DNA of 64,000 bases from Erythrobacter sanguineus (GCF_900143235.1 NZ_FRDF01000012.1:1-64000); one strand, 5' to 3'. Positions 26,935-36,875 are shown, numbered from the stretch's first letter. Notes: generated from the sequence alone by a model not told the origin. A program made the numbers and translations.

Positions 26935-27029
26935 GACGCAGACCTCCCGCCCCGCCTCCCCACCCGGCCACCGCAGAATAGTGGTGCTATTGGTGGTCGG
27001 GTGGGGAGGCGGGGCGGGAGGTCTGCGTC
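26935..27029. repeat. Long near-perfect inverted repeat (32-bp arms, extended hairpin)
   Basis: Arms 26935-26966 and 26998-27029 are perfect 32-base inverted repeats, very GC-rich, reading GACGCAGACCTCCCGCCCCG... Inside them CCACC/GGTGG and AATAG/CTATT pair as well (one mismatch and a 4-base bulge), leaving only a 5-base loop, so nearly all 95 bases can fold into one hairpin. It lies between the start of yajC (minus) and tRNA-Pro (plus). There is no T-run beside it, so it is not a standard terminator. Confidence 0.9.
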
Positions 27030-27105
27030 ACCGAAGGTGGCACCCAAACAAAGACGCCTTGCCAGCCCCCGCCACCCGCCCTATAGGCGCCGCTCCACTG
27101 GATAC

Positions 27106-27182
27106 GGGACGTAGCGCAGCCTGGTAGCGCATCACACTGGGGGTGTGGGGGTCGGAGGTTCGAATCCTCTCGTCCCGACCAG
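27106..27182 (+). tRNA. tRNA-Pro (anticodon GGG)
   Basis: The acceptor stem CGGGACG pairs with CGTCCCG, discriminator A precedes an encoded CCA, and the D arm (AGCGCAGCCTGGTAGCGC) and T arm (GGAGGTTCGAATCCTC) are normal. The anticodon stem TCACA/TGTGG holds the loop CTGGGGG with anticodon GGG. The length is 77 nt. Confidence 0.96.
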
Positions 27183-27298
27183 TGGAATTTTCCCCCTCCC
27201 ATACCCGGAATACCCGCGAATGGCGGGCGCCAAGGCTGGCCTTGGCCCAGTTTCCACTGCCTCTTGCCCTGCTGCCTTTGCACGTTAATCTGGCGGGC

Positions 27299-27637
27299 AT
27301 GCAGACCATCGCCATCGATGATTTCCTCACCGTCGATATCCGCGCTGGCACCGTGATCGATGCCCGGCCCTTTCCCGAGGCAAGAACCCCCGCGATCAAG
27401 CTGGTCATCGATTTCGGCCCCGATATCGGCACGCGCAAGAGCAGCGCCCAGATCACCGAACATTATACCCCCGAAAGCCTTGTCGGCACAAAGGTGATGG
27501 CGGTGGTGAATTTTCCCCCGCGCCAGATCGGGAAGTTCATGTCGGAGGTGCTGGTGCTGGGCTTTCCCGATGCAGACGGCGCCATCGTACTTGCCGCGCC
27601 GCAGGGCGATGTGCCGGACGGCGCGCGGCTGGCCTAG
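27299..27637 (+). CDS. CsaA-like tRNA-binding protein
   Basis: The 112-residue protein is a stand-alone tRNA-binding (EMAP/OB-fold) domain of the CsaA type. It shows [32 protein letters not shown] at the N-terminus and the typical [25 protein letters not shown] followed by [15 protein letters not shown]. CsaA proteins have been described as tRNA-binding and export-related chaperones. The last 4 bases overlap the end of the convergent sulfotransferase gene. Confidence 0.92.
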   Translation: MQTIAIDDFLTVDIRAGTVIDARPFPEARTPAIKLVIDFGPDIGTRKSSAQITEHYTPESLVGTKVMAVVNFPPRQIGKFMSEVLVLGFPDADGAIVLAAPQGDVPDGARLA

Positions 27638-29622
27638 GCTTCGGCTGGCGCGAGCTCTCCCAGCGCCGCTTTCAATTCACCCAGCCACGGTTCGAATGGC
27701 TTCCATGCGTCCTGCCCCTTGCGATTGATCGGCTGGCGCACCTGCTCGCTCGATGCGGTGCGCACCGCGCGGTCCGTCTTGTGGAAATCGAGACAGGCCG
27801 CCTCGAACGGCAGCCCGAGAAAATTGAGCATCCTGCGGGTCTGGCCTTCAAGATCGTCGAGCACGTCCTCGTGGGTCACCCGCAGCACCTTGCCCGGCAG
27901 CACCGCGTCCCAATGCGCCATCAGGCGGACATAATCGGCATAATAACGCCCGACTTCGTTGAGCCCGTAGGTGAATTCCTGCCCTTCGGCGAAGAGCTGC
28001 TTGAAGCCGGAAAAACAGCAATCCATCGGATCGCGCCGCGCATCGATGATCCTGGCATTGGGCAGGATCAGGTGGATCAGCCCGATATGGCGGAAATTGT
28101 TGGGCATCTTGTCGATGAAAAACGGCGCGTCTGCGCGATGGATGCGGGTGTTGGCGATGAAATCGCGCCCGAACCCGGCGAGCTGATCTGCGGTCAGATC
28201 ATGCAGCACCTGCGGATAAAGGTTCTCCCCCACCCGCCGTCCCCGCAACCGGTGCGCAAGCGCAAGGATATCAGGCAGTTCGAGCGTCCCGTCCACTTGC
28301 GAATGGCTGGCAAGGATCTGTTCGAGCAGGGTCGATCCGGCGCGCGGCAGGCCAAGGATGAAGATCGGATCGGGCGCATCATGGCCCGCGCCCTGATGCT
28401 TCTCGAACAGGTCAGGCGTGCAGGCCTCTTGCTGGCGGGCAAGCTCGGCGCTCATGGCATCGGCGCTGTAACGGGTCTGGGCGCGCTTCAGCCGGTTGCC
28501 TTCTTCATAAGCCGCAAAACTGGCTGCGTATTCACCGCGGTCCTCGTGCGCCTTGCCCAGCGCAAAGGCGAGGTGGACCCGGTCCATGAAGGCCAGATCG
28601 CTGCGTGCGGCCTGCGCCTGCATCCGCACCAACTCATCATCGCTGAAACGGTAGGTCTTGAGGTTCGCCAGCGCATACCACGCATCGCCATGATCGGGCT
28701 TGGCCGCAATCGCCGCGCGGTAGCTGGCTATCGCCTCGGCACTCGCGCCGGTGGTCTTGAGCGCGTGGCCCTTGCTGGTGAGGTTGGCGGGATCGGTGGG
28801 GAGCTTTTCCAGCACCTTGTCGAACAGGTCGAGCCCGCGCGCATAATCGCCCACCGCCATGCTCTCGATCGCGAGGCGCGACTGGAACACGGGGCTGCCG
28901 GGATCGCGTTGATAAAGCGTTTCGGCCTGCTCGCGCGCCTTGGCGAAGTTCTGCCGCCGCCGCAGCGCGTCGATAAAGTCGAGCCGCAATTGCACATCAT
29001 CCGGCCGGAAAGCGAGCGCGCTTTCGAGCAGGAATTCGGCTTCCTCCAGCACGCCGAATTCGATACCGATCCGCGCCAGCAGGCGCATCCCCTCGACATG
29101 ATTGGCATCACGCGCCGGATGGCTGCGCAGGTAATGGCGGCAGATTTCCTCGGCACGCAGCAGCCGTCCTTCGGCGAGGTGATGGGTGACCGCGACCAGT
29201 TCGCGCGGGAGCTGGGCAAGGCGTTGCTGCTGGAAGGCTGCAAGATTGGCCTCGTCCCCGCGCCCGGTCGCGGCGAACAGCCGCGCCTGCTCGCGCCAGC
29301 TTGCCTCCAGCGCCGGGTTGAAACGGGTTGCCCGCTGGAACGCAGCCAGCGCCGCCGCCTCGCGCCCCTGCGCCAACGCCAGATGGCCCGCCTCCTGCCA
29401 CGCGCGGCCATATTCGGGCATGGCCGCGTGGAGCCGGCCGAGATAGGCCTCGGCCGCGACAAAATCCTTGAGATAACGCGCCGCCACCGCCGCAAGATAC
29501 AGCGCCTCGCCATCCTCGGGCGCTTCGTCCAGCAGCGCGCCCGCCAGCGCCAGCCCATCGGCAAAGCGGCCGGCCTGCACCGCGTCCTGCGCGGATTTGA
29601 GCTGTGTTTCGCGGGTGGTCAT
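27634..29622 (-). CDS. TPR-repeat sulfotransferase-family protein
   Basis: This 662-residue protein has an N-terminal half that is helical tetratricopeptide-like repeats (about 1-380, for example [35 protein letters not shown]) and a C-terminal half that is a sulfotransferase fold. The 5'-phosphosulfate-binding loop is [17 protein letters not shown] (about 420-436) and the second PAPS motif is [13 protein letters not shown]. Such enzymes move a sulfo group from PAPS onto a hydroxyl, often protein tyrosine, but the substrate is not known for bacterial TPR members. It lies 91 bases downstream of a TonB-receptor gene, a pairing that suggests a shared job. Confidence 0.88.
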   Translation of the reverse strand: MTTRETQLKSAQDAVQAGRFADGLALAGALLDEAPEDGEALYLAAVAARYLKDFVAAEAYLGRLHAAMPEYGRAWQEAGHLALAQGREAAALAAFQRATRFNPALEASWREQARLFAATGRGDEANLAAFQQQRLAQLPRELVAVTHHLAEGRLLRAEEICRHYLRSHPARDANHVEGMRLLARIGIEFGVLEEAEFLLESALAFRPDDVQLRLDFIDALRRRQNFAKAREQAETLYQRDPGSPVFQSRLAIESMAVGDYARGLDLFDKVLEKLPTDPANLTSKGHALKTTGASAEAIASYRAAIAAKPDHGDAWYALANLKTYRFSDDELVRMQAQAARSDLAFMDRVHLAFALGKAHEDRGEYAASFAAYEEGNRLKRAQTRYSADAMSAELARQQEACTPDLFEKHQGAGHDAPDPIFILGLPRAGSTLLEQILASHSQVDGTLELPDILALAHRLRGRRVGENLYPQVLHDLTADQLAGFGRDFIANTRIHRADAPFFIDKMPNNFRHIGLIHLILPNARIIDARRDPMDCCFSGFKQLFAEGQEFTYGLNEVGRYYADYVRLMAHWDAVLPGKVLRVTHEDVLDDLEGQTRRMLNFLGLPFEAACLDFHKTDRAVRTASSEQVRQPINRKGQDAWKPFEPWLGELKAALGELAPAEA

Positions 29623-29658
29623 GCCGATCGTCCTACACGCCCCCGTTCTGCAAGCAAG

Positions 29659-29692
29659 GCGGCGGGAGCGAGCCTTTGCCCGCCCCCGCCGC
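29659..29692. other. Strong hairpin between receptor and sulfotransferase genes
   Basis: GCGGCGGGAGCG and CGCCCCCGCCGC form a 12-bp stem with one mismatch and a 10-base loop. On the plus strand it is followed by TGCTTTTC. On the minus strand, where both flanking genes are transcribed, there is no T-run, so it may only damp read-through or protect the receptor transcript's 3' end. Confidence 0.6.
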
Positions 29693-29713
29693 TGCTTTTC
29701 CAATCAGGCCCGA

Positions 29714-32371
29714 TCAGTAGTCGTAGCCCACCCGGAACCCGACGGTGAGCGGACGGTTGGTCACGATCCGCGCCCGGTCATTGACGAAATTGCCCGAAAT
29801 CTGCGCGCGTTCATCAAACAGGTTTTCGCCGAAAATCTCGAAGCTCCACTGGTCCTTTTCGATCCCGGCGGCGAAATCCCCCACCGTGTAGCTGTCAAGC
29901 TGCAGGCGGTTGATCTCGATGATGTCGGTGAACTTGCTGGCCGAATGGGTCACCTGCGGCATCACATAGGCACCCAGCGTCGCGCTCAGATCGAATTCGT
30001 AGCGCACCCGGAAATTGCCCTGGAACGACGGGGCAAAGGCCAGCTCCGATCCTTCGACCACGTCATTGGTCGGGATCAGGACGTCGGTGATCTCGGTATC
30101 GAGGATCGAGAACGCACCGGCAACCGTCAGCCCCGGCACCGCATAGGGCGCAAAGGTGAAGTCCGCCTCCAGCCCGTAGATTTCCGCATCGGCGGCATTG
30201 GCCGAGAAGAACAGGTTGGTGATCGAAGGATCGAAGATCGTCGTCTGGAGGTTGGAGATGTCGACATAGAAGGCGCTGCCGTTGAACCGCAGCTGCCCGT
30301 CGATCAGTTCCATCTTCCAGCCGATTTCGTAATTCTGCACCTCATCGGTTGCCAGTTCGAACGGCACGGTGAAGTTGTTCGGCCCCGGCGCCCCGCCCGG
30401 ACGGTTGAGCAGGCCCGGACGGAAGCCTTCCGAATAGGTGGCATAGAACAGCGTATCAGGCGTCGGAGTCAGGGTGATCGTGCCCTTCAGGATCGTCCCG
30501 CTGGCCGATGCCACATCGGGCGCGCGGACCGAGTTGAATGCGCGCTGCGCCTGCGCCGGGGTAAGTCCCGCCGCCTCGATATCGGCAAGACTATCGTTCA
30601 GCGTGAAGTTCTGCCGCACGGCTTCGGAACACGACAGGTTGAAGAAGAAATTGCCGTCGCCGTCATAAAGATCGGAAATGTTGGTGCCGAAAGCGTTCTC
30701 GTCAGTGCCGCTGGTGTTGCAGAAGCTGGCATTGGCGCCGCCTTCCAGATCAACCTCGACATCGTAATAGCGCGCGCCCAGCGTCACGGTCAGCAGGTCG
30801 GGCACAATGTCGATCGCGGCCTCGCCAAACAGGCCGAATTGTTCATCGGTGCGGCGGATATCATTGCGGAAAATTGCATCGCGCGGGAATGCCCCGTCAT
30901 CGGTGCTGAAAATGCCGGGGAAGGTGAAGTTCGGCGCAAACCCGCCAAACGGCGCGGCATCGACATTGCCGGGATAGTTGAAGTCGTTGCGCTCCTTCAG
31001 CTCAAGGTCGGAATAGAATCCGCCCACGGTGGCACGCACCGGCCAGGTTTCCGGGGTCGAGAACCGCAACTCCTGCGTGAAGACCTGCGTCTGGCTGTCC
31101 GAAGTGACGTAGAGATTGGGTTCCTGGCAGGTGCCGCTGGGGGCAGCGGCGCCGGGATAGCTCACCGACCCATCACAGATGTAATAGGGCAGATACTGGC
31201 CCACGAACAGGTAATCGGTGTAGTCGATCCGCTGGTCGGTCCGGCGATCAGTATAAGCGCCGGTATAGACCACATCGAGCATCGCGATGCGCCCTTCGAC
31301 CGTCCAACTGGTGTTGGAGAAATTGTCCTCCAGCCGGTCAGTCTCGAAGCGCTCGATTTCCAGATTGTTGAGCCCGCCCAGTTCGGGATCGGCGAAGAAC
31401 ACGCCGTCGGTCTCAAGGCTCTGGCGGGTGTGCGCGACGGTCACTGTCCAATCGGGCGTGACTTCCCACAGCGCCGTGGCGCGGAAGCCGGAATACTGGG
31501 TGTCGTTGAAATTCTCACGTGCGAGGCTGGCATTGTCGGCTTCGAGAAAGGTCACGCCGGAAAGGTCGGCGGTCGACTGGAACCCGGCGCGGTTGGCGTT
31601 GACCGGTATACCGTTGGGGCGCACCGTGCCTTCGGGCCGGAAGCGCGCGCTTTCGGACAGGTCGCGCGTGCCCGCCACATTGTCGATGAAGCCGCCCTGG
31701 TCATCCAGAAACACCACCCCGCGCAAGCCGAAAGTATCGGTCACGGGGACGTTGATCATGGCCTTGACCGAATAGCTTTCTTCGCCGCCCTTGGTGAAGG
31801 ACACGCTTGAATCAAAGCCTGCGTCAAAGCCGGACAGGTCGGGCTTGTTGGTGATCAGCCGCACCACGCCCGCCTGCGAGCTGGCGCCGAACAGCGTGCC
31901 TTGCGGCCCCGACAGCACCTCAATCCGCTGCATGTCGGCGGCATAGACATCAAGGTTGCGGCCCGGCTGGGCAAGCGGCTGTTCATCGAGATAGAAGGCG
32001 ACATTGGGCGCAAGGCCGGCAACGCCCGCGGTGGTGAGGTTGGGCGTGGTCGAAGCCAGCCCGCGGATATAGATCGTGTTCTGCCCCGGCCCGGTGCCGC
32101 CTGCGGTCACGTTGGGCAGCTGGTCGAGATAATCCTCGAAGGTATCGATGTTGAGCTGGGAAAGCTGTTCCTCGCCGATCGCGGTGACCGAAATCGGCAC
32201 GTCCTGCAGATCTTCGGTGCGCTTTTGTGCGGTGACGATGATGGTCTTGATCCCGCCTTCCTGACGCGGACGCTGAGAGGTGGAGGTGGACGCAGCGTCC
32301 TGCGCAGCGGCAGGAGACGCAATCGCGATTGCAAGCGCGCCAATAGACGCGCCGCCGAGAATTTTCATCAT
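29714..32371 (-). CDS. TonB-dependent outer-membrane receptor
   Basis: The 885-residue receptor has a signal peptide (ILGGASIGALAIAIASPAAAQ), a possible TonB-box region (KTIIVTAQKRTEDLQDVPISVTAI, about 42-65) and a plug domain with YLDQLPNVTAGG, QNTIYIRGLAS and RIEVLSGPQGTLFGASSQAGVVRLIT. A 22-strand-type barrel follows, ending in an aromatic residue (VGFRVGYDY). It uses energy from TonB-ExbBD to import a substrate that cannot be named. The YDVEVDLEGG..LYDG and plug motifs are of the large family frequent in sphingomonads. Its 5' region is very AT-rich. A Met-Met start at 32371 has AGGGGCC upstream. Confidence 0.95.
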   Translation of the reverse strand: MMKILGGASIGALAIAIASPAAAQDAASTSTSQRPRQEGGIKTIIVTAQKRTEDLQDVPISVTAIGEEQLSQLNIDTFEDYLDQLPNVTAGGTGPGQNTIYIRGLASTTPNLTTAGVAGLAPNVAFYLDEQPLAQPGRNLDVYAADMQRIEVLSGPQGTLFGASSQAGVVRLITNKPDLSGFDAGFDSSVSFTKGGEESYSVKAMINVPVTDTFGLRGVVFLDDQGGFIDNVAGTRDLSESARFRPEGTVRPNGIPVNANRAGFQSTADLSGVTFLEADNASLARENFNDTQYSGFRATALWEVTPDWTVTVAHTRQSLETDGVFFADPELGGLNNLEIERFETDRLEDNFSNTSWTVEGRIAMLDVVYTGAYTDRRTDQRIDYTDYLFVGQYLPYYICDGSVSYPGAAAPSGTCQEPNLYVTSDSQTQVFTQELRFSTPETWPVRATVGGFYSDLELKERNDFNYPGNVDAAPFGGFAPNFTFPGIFSTDDGAFPRDAIFRNDIRRTDEQFGLFGEAAIDIVPDLLTVTLGARYYDVEVDLEGGANASFCNTSGTDENAFGTNISDLYDGDGNFFFNLSCSEAVRQNFTLNDSLADIEAAGLTPAQAQRAFNSVRAPDVASASGTILKGTITLTPTPDTLFYATYSEGFRPGLLNRPGGAPGPNNFTVPFELATDEVQNYEIGWKMELIDGQLRFNGSAFYVDISNLQTTIFDPSITNLFFSANAADAEIYGLEADFTFAPYAVPGLTVAGAFSILDTEITDVLIPTNDVVEGSELAFAPSFQGNFRVRYEFDLSATLGAYVMPQVTHSASKFTDIIEINRLQLDSYTVGDFAAGIEKDQWSFEIFGENLFDERAQISGNFVNDRARIVTNRPLTVGFRVGYDY

Positions 32372-32721
32372 GTAAGGCCCCTTTGAGCTTCGGAACGGGT
32401 CGCGATGCAAGGAACGCACCGGCATGACCCAAGAAATGGCACGGCTGCATAAAGCGCCATGGCGATGATTGTTCCGCTAAAAAGGGAATCTGGTGGTTTC
32501 CACCGGCGTCGTGAAAATCACGCAAAAGCACTTTGTGGTTGTTGCATAATGACAACACAAAGAATTATTCAAGTGTTATTTGAAGTATCTGAAACATATC
32601 TAAGAAAATTTTTCTTATGATTTTTATGATTCAGATTAATGTCCATATTTATTCTTGGATTTTACTCATTTTCTAAAACGAGGTTCGTTTTTACCTTTGC
32701 AATAAGCAAGACATGCCCAAG
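32372..32721. promoter_or_regulatory. AT-rich leader upstream of the TonB-receptor gene
   Basis: This gene-free stretch of 350 bases separates the BCCT transporter stop from the receptor start, both on the minus strand. Bases 32521-32700 contain 51 G or C out of 180 (about 28%, with 12 of 60 in 32581-32640), while neighbouring genes are strongly GC-rich. It holds the palindrome TAAGAAAA-T-TTTTCTTA (32601-32617) and several A/T runs. It probably carries the receptor promoter and may bind a regulator or nucleoid protein. The palindrome could alternatively end the transporter transcript. Confidence 0.7.
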
Positions 32722-34464
32722 TCATTCCGCAGCGGTTACTTTCTCCGCCCATTCCTCGCAGGCCTGCGCCGTGGTCGGAATGCCGTGATGTTTGCGGATC
32801 AGATCGAAGGATACCGCCTTGATGATCGCCACCCCCATCAGCGCGACAACGATGGAAAACGGCAACGCGCCGATGATCATGGTGATGCGGATCGCCTCGA
32901 TCCCGCCAAGGATCAGCATCGAACCGACCACGAAAGCGATTGCCGCGCCCCAGAAAAGGATGTGGTAGCGGCGGCTGCCTTCGTCATCGCCCGCGCCGTT
33001 GATGGTGTTGACGATCAGGATCGCGCTGTCGGCCGATGTCACCAGATAGGTCATCAGCAACACCACCACGAGCCCCGCGACCACCAGCGCCAGCCCCGGC
33101 TCAAGCAGCACGGCCAGCGTCGCAAACAACTGGTCCGACATCGGCGCGCCGACGATCCGGCCCCCGGCCAGCCCCGACAATTCAAGTTCGATCGCGGTGC
33201 CCCCGACCAGCGCCATCCACACAAAGCACATCAGCGAGGGCACCACTGTCACCCCGAAGACATATTCGCGGATCGTGCGCCCGCGCGAAATACGGGCGAT
33301 GAACATGCCCACGAACGGCGCAAAGGCGATCCACCATGCCCAGTAGAACACGGTCCAGTCGAGCTGCCACTGGTTGAGCGCCGCGCCCAGCACGCTGCCA
33401 TCCTGGCTCCACAGCCTGAGCGATTGCTGCGGCAAAGTGGTAAGATAATCCCACAGGCCCACTCCCAGCAGCTCAAGCCCGTAAATTCCCGCGCCCAGCA
33501 CCGCGAACAGCGCCAGCAATGCGATCGACAGGCCCATGTTGATGTTCGACAGCCATTTGATCCCGCGCCCAACGCCCGATAGCGCGCTGATCGTCGAGGC
33601 CCCCACCAGCGCCACCAGCGACACGATGATGGCGAGCGAGGATGCCGACCCGTCGTCTGCCAGCAGCCAGTCACCCAGCCCCAGCCGCGCAAGACCGGCG
33701 ACGAATTGTTCGACCCCCAGCCCCATCGTCACCGCCACGCCGAGAATGGTCGCCACCACCGCGACAATATCGACGACGTGGCCCAGCGGCCCCTCCATCA
33801 CCCTGCCGAATAATGGTGCGAGCGCCGAACGGATGGTCAGCGGCAAGTCCCGGCGATGCGCGACATATCCGATCGCCAGCCCCACCAACGCATAGGTGCA
33901 CCATGCCCCCAGCCCCCAGTGCAGGAAGGTGTACATATAGGCCGGGCGCACGGCCTCGCGGCTCTGGCTTTCGGCCATTCCGCGGATGATATCGGGGTTG
34001 TTGACAAAATGGGCGAGCGGTTCGCCGGTCGAATAGGTCAGCATCCCGATGCCGATCCCCGCCCCGAAGAGCATCGAGAACCACGAGAACCGGTTGAATT
34101 CGGGCTTTTCGCCGGGCGGGCCAATCCGCAGGGTCCCGGTCCACGGCAACAGCGCCAGCACAAGGCAGGTGATGATCAGGCTGACGACGAGGTAGACATA
34201 CCAGCCGCCAAAGGTCGCGATGATGGTCGAATTGGCGGCGCCCAGCGTCTTGCTGGCATTCACCGGGAAGAAGATCGCCCACATGATCAGCAGCGATACG
34301 ATCACCTTGGCCGGGATCGTCACCGCCCGGCTGAACCCGTCATAGAAACCGCTGTCGTGGGTTTCGATGTCGAGTTCGACCAGCGGCGGGTCGATCGGCC
34401 AGTCGGCCTGCGCGTCTGCCAGCGATTCTGTCGGCGACGGTGCTTCGCCTGGCCTGCTGCTCAT
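32722..34464 (-). CDS. BCCT-family (betaine/choline/carnitine) transporter
   Basis: This 580-residue inner-membrane transporter has about 12 hydrophobic helices. The family hallmark in helix 8 is present (FYWAWWIAFAPFVGMFIARISRGRTIREYV), as is GAGIGIGMLTYSTGEPLAHF near helix 3 and FLHWGLGAWCTYALVGLAIGY. It imports a quaternary-ammonium compatible solute such as betaine or choline, driven by Na+ or H+, but the exact substrate cannot be read. It starts at the ATG at 34464; the upstream in-frame extension is not family-like. Confidence 0.93.
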   Translation of the reverse strand: MSSRPGEAPSPTESLADAQADWPIDPPLVELDIETHDSGFYDGFSRAVTIPAKVIVSLLIMWAIFFPVNASKTLGAANSTIIATFGGWYVYLVVSLIITCLVLALLPWTGTLRIGPPGEKPEFNRFSWFSMLFGAGIGIGMLTYSTGEPLAHFVNNPDIIRGMAESQSREAVRPAYMYTFLHWGLGAWCTYALVGLAIGYVAHRRDLPLTIRSALAPLFGRVMEGPLGHVVDIVAVVATILGVAVTMGLGVEQFVAGLARLGLGDWLLADDGSASSLAIIVSLVALVGASTISALSGVGRGIKWLSNINMGLSIALLALFAVLGAGIYGLELLGVGLWDYLTTLPQQSLRLWSQDGSVLGAALNQWQLDWTVFYWAWWIAFAPFVGMFIARISRGRTIREYVFGVTVVPSLMCFVWMALVGGTAIELELSGLAGGRIVGAPMSDQLFATLAVLLEPGLALVVAGLVVVLLMTYLVTSADSAILIVNTINGAGDDEGSRRYHILFWGAAIAFVVGSMLILGGIEAIRITMIIGALPFSIVVALMGVAIIKAVSFDLIRKHHGIPTTAQACEEWAEKVTAAE

Positions 34465-34760
34465 CACGGTCCTGTCCCGGACAGCAAACCATGGCAAAAG
34501 GCGACGCGGGATCACGCTGCCGGCATTGCTGCCAAGGCTCTGTCCGCTTTCATGAAATGGCAGGGGATTGTGTCCCGGACGGACAGCAGCGCAAAGGGCA
34601 TGCAAATAGCAGCAATGCCCCGCGACCCCCGGATGCGGAGAATGTGTAGGCGCTACCTACCCCCCCCACAGGCATTTGCAACCCCGCGGGGCAACGCGTT
34701 GCGGCCGCGGTTGACCCGCTCCCGGCAAATCCGCAAGACAGCCAGCTAAGGAGACCCGAT

Positions 34761-36875
34761 ATGAACAGACCCCTTCTTGCAACGGTTCTTGCCCTCGCGT
34801 TGGCGCTGGCGCTTTTGCCCGCTGCGGCCGCCGCGCAGAGCGATGCGGCTGGCACCGCCGCTGCCGAGAATGCCGCGTCTGTGGGGCCAGATCGGCACTT
34901 TACCCCGGAAGACCTGTTCCACCTTGCCGCCGCCGCCGATCCGCAGATCAGCCCGGATGGCAGCCGCATCGCCTATGTCCGGCGCAGCAACGACATCATG
35001 GTCGACCGCGCGCGCTCCGCAATCTGGCTGATCGACACCCGCAGCGGCGAGGAAATGCCGCTGGCGGGCGGGCCGGATGCTAGTGCCTTTGCCCCGCGCT
35101 GGTCGCCCGACGGCACGCGGCTGGCCTATGTCTCCACCGCCAGCGGCGGGGCGCAGTTGTGGGTCAAATGGCTGAATGGCGGCGAGGCGGTGCGCCTGAC
35201 CGGCCTGCCCGAAAGCCCATCGAACATCACATGGTCGCCCGATGGCAGCACCATTGCCTATAGCATGCTGGTTCCGGGCGGCGGGATCACGCTCGGCGCT
35301 GCGCCTTCGGGCAAGCCGGAGGGGGCAAAGTGGGCCGAACCGCTCGAAATCTACGATCTGGTCACCTATCGCGCCGACGGGGCGGGATATCTGAAACCGG
35401 GGTTTGAGAAGATCTTCATGATCCCCGCCGCCGGCGGCGCACCGCGCCAGCTGACCTTTGGCGATCATCATGACGGCGGGTCGCTGGCCTTCGGCAGGGA
35501 CGGCCGCACGCTCTATTTCAGCGCCAACCGCAATCCCGACTGGCAGACCGATCCGGTGGAAAGCGAAGTCCACGCGCTCGACATCGCCAGCGGCACCATC
35601 ACGCCGCTGACCAGCCGCGACGGCCCCGATCACAGCCCGGCGGTTTCGCCCGATGGCAAGCTTATCGCCTTCCTCGGCTTCGACGATGCGGGCCGCGCCT
35701 ACGAGAACGACGATCTTTATGTGATGGCTCCGGATGGTTCGGGCTTGCGCAATCTGACCGAAGGCTGGGATTTCAGCCCCGCCGGGGTGGTGTGGGATGC
35801 CGACGGCAAGGGCCTCTACGCCCAATATGACATCAGCGGAGAAGTGCGGGTGGCGCGCATCGGGCTCGACGGGACAATCCGCGACGTGGCGGAGGGTGTG
35901 ACCGGGGGCGGGCTCGACCGGCCCTATACCGGCGGCGGTTTCTCGGTCGCGGCCAATGATGCGATTGCCTTTACCGGCGGCGAGCCGGCCTTTCCGGCCG
36001 AAGTGCGGCTGGCAAGCGCGGGCAAGGCGCGCACCCTGACCGATCTCAACGCCTCGCTGCGTGCGGTCAAGACCATGGGCGCGGTGCGCAAGATCACCAC
36101 CCGATCAAGCCATGACGGGCGGGCCATTGAAGGCTGGCTGACCTTGCCGCCGGCCTATGCAGAAGGCACGCGGGTGCCGCTGATCCTCGAAATCCATGGC
36201 GGGCCATTTGCCGCCTATGGCCCGCATTTTGCCACCGACAACCAGCTTTATGCCGCGGCGGGCTATGCCGTGCTTTCGGCCAATCCGCGCGGCTCGACCA
36301 GCTATGGCGAGGACTTCGCGAACGCCATCGACAAGGCCTATCCCGGCAATGACTATGATGATCTGATCAGCATTGTCGATGAAGCGATCGCGCAGGGCAT
36401 CGCCGATCCCGATGCGCTGTTCGTGACCGGCGGATCGGGCGGCGGGGTGCTGACCAGCTGGATCGTCGGCAAGACCAATCGGTTCAAGGCCGCCGCCACC
36501 CAGAAGCCGGTGATCAACTGGACCACGCAGGTGCTGACCGCCGACGCGCCGGCGTTTTTCGGGCGTTACTGGCTGGGGATGCAGCCGTGGGAGAACCCCG
36601 AATTCTACTGGCAGCAATCGCCGCTGTCGCTGGTGGGCAATGTCGAAACGCCCACGCTGGTGGTGGTCGGGGCCGAGGATTACCGCACCCCGGTGAGCGA
36701 ATCAGAACAATATTACACCGCCCTGCGGCTGCGCGGCGTGCCGACTGCGCTGGTCAAGGTGCCGGGCGCGAGCCATGGCGGGATTGCCGCCCGTCCATCG
36801 CAAAGCGCGGCCAAGGCGGCGGCGATTCTTGCATGGTTCGAGCGATACAGGAACGGCTGGTCGCGCGATCAATAG
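34761..36875 (+). CDS. S9-family serine peptidase (prolyl oligopeptidase-like)
   Basis: The 704-residue exported peptidase has a signal peptide (LLATVLALALALALLPAAAAAQ), then a beta-propeller built from repeats such as ADPQISPDGSRIAYV, PRWSPDGTRLAYVS, TWSPDGSTIAYS and PAVSPDGKLIAFLG (about 45-400). The alpha/beta-hydrolase domain follows (from about 445). Catalytic residues are Ser559 in VTGGSGGGVLTSW, Asp640 in VVGAEDYRTPVSES and His672 in GASHGG. It most resembles acylaminoacyl peptidases and dipeptidyl peptidases, which trim peptides in the periplasm. Confidence 0.93.
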   Translation: MNRPLLATVLALALALALLPAAAAAQSDAAGTAAAENAASVGPDRHFTPEDLFHLAAAADPQISPDGSRIAYVRRSNDIMVDRARSAIWLIDTRSGEEMPLAGGPDASAFAPRWSPDGTRLAYVSTASGGAQLWVKWLNGGEAVRLTGLPESPSNITWSPDGSTIAYSMLVPGGGITLGAAPSGKPEGAKWAEPLEIYDLVTYRADGAGYLKPGFEKIFMIPAAGGAPRQLTFGDHHDGGSLAFGRDGRTLYFSANRNPDWQTDPVESEVHALDIASGTITPLTSRDGPDHSPAVSPDGKLIAFLGFDDAGRAYENDDLYVMAPDGSGLRNLTEGWDFSPAGVVWDADGKGLYAQYDISGEVRVARIGLDGTIRDVAEGVTGGGLDRPYTGGGFSVAANDAIAFTGGEPAFPAEVRLASAGKARTLTDLNASLRAVKTMGAVRKITTRSSHDGRAIEGWLTLPPAYAEGTRVPLILEIHGGPFAAYGPHFATDNQLYAAAGYAVLSANPRGSTSYGEDFANAIDKAYPGNDYDDLISIVDEAIAQGIADPDALFVTGGSGGGVLTSWIVGKTNRFKAAATQKPVINWTTQVLTADAPAFFGRYWLGMQPWENPEFYWQQSPLSLVGNVETPTLVVVGAEDYRTPVSESEQYYTALRLRGVPTALVKVPGASHGGIAARPSQSAAKAAAILAWFERYRNGWSRDQ

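Noticed and set aside
26935..27029. Long hairpin as an ordinary terminator of yajC or tRNA-Pro
   Set aside because: It lies upstream of yajC's start and before tRNA-Pro, and has no T-run.
27781..29748. 655-residue plus-strand frame opposite the sulfotransferase gene
   Set aside because: It has no recognisable domain and is explained by GC-rich codons in the opposing TPR-sulfotransferase gene.
29597..31810. 737-residue plus-strand frame opposite the TonB receptor
   Set aside because: The opposite strand has a clear receptor with signal peptide and plug. This frame has no family features.
32601..32617. TAAGAAAA-T-TTTTCTTA palindrome as a rho-independent terminator of the BCCT gene
   Set aside because: The stem is entirely A/T and lies 105 bases past the gene end without GC content, so it is better regarded as part of the AT-rich leader.
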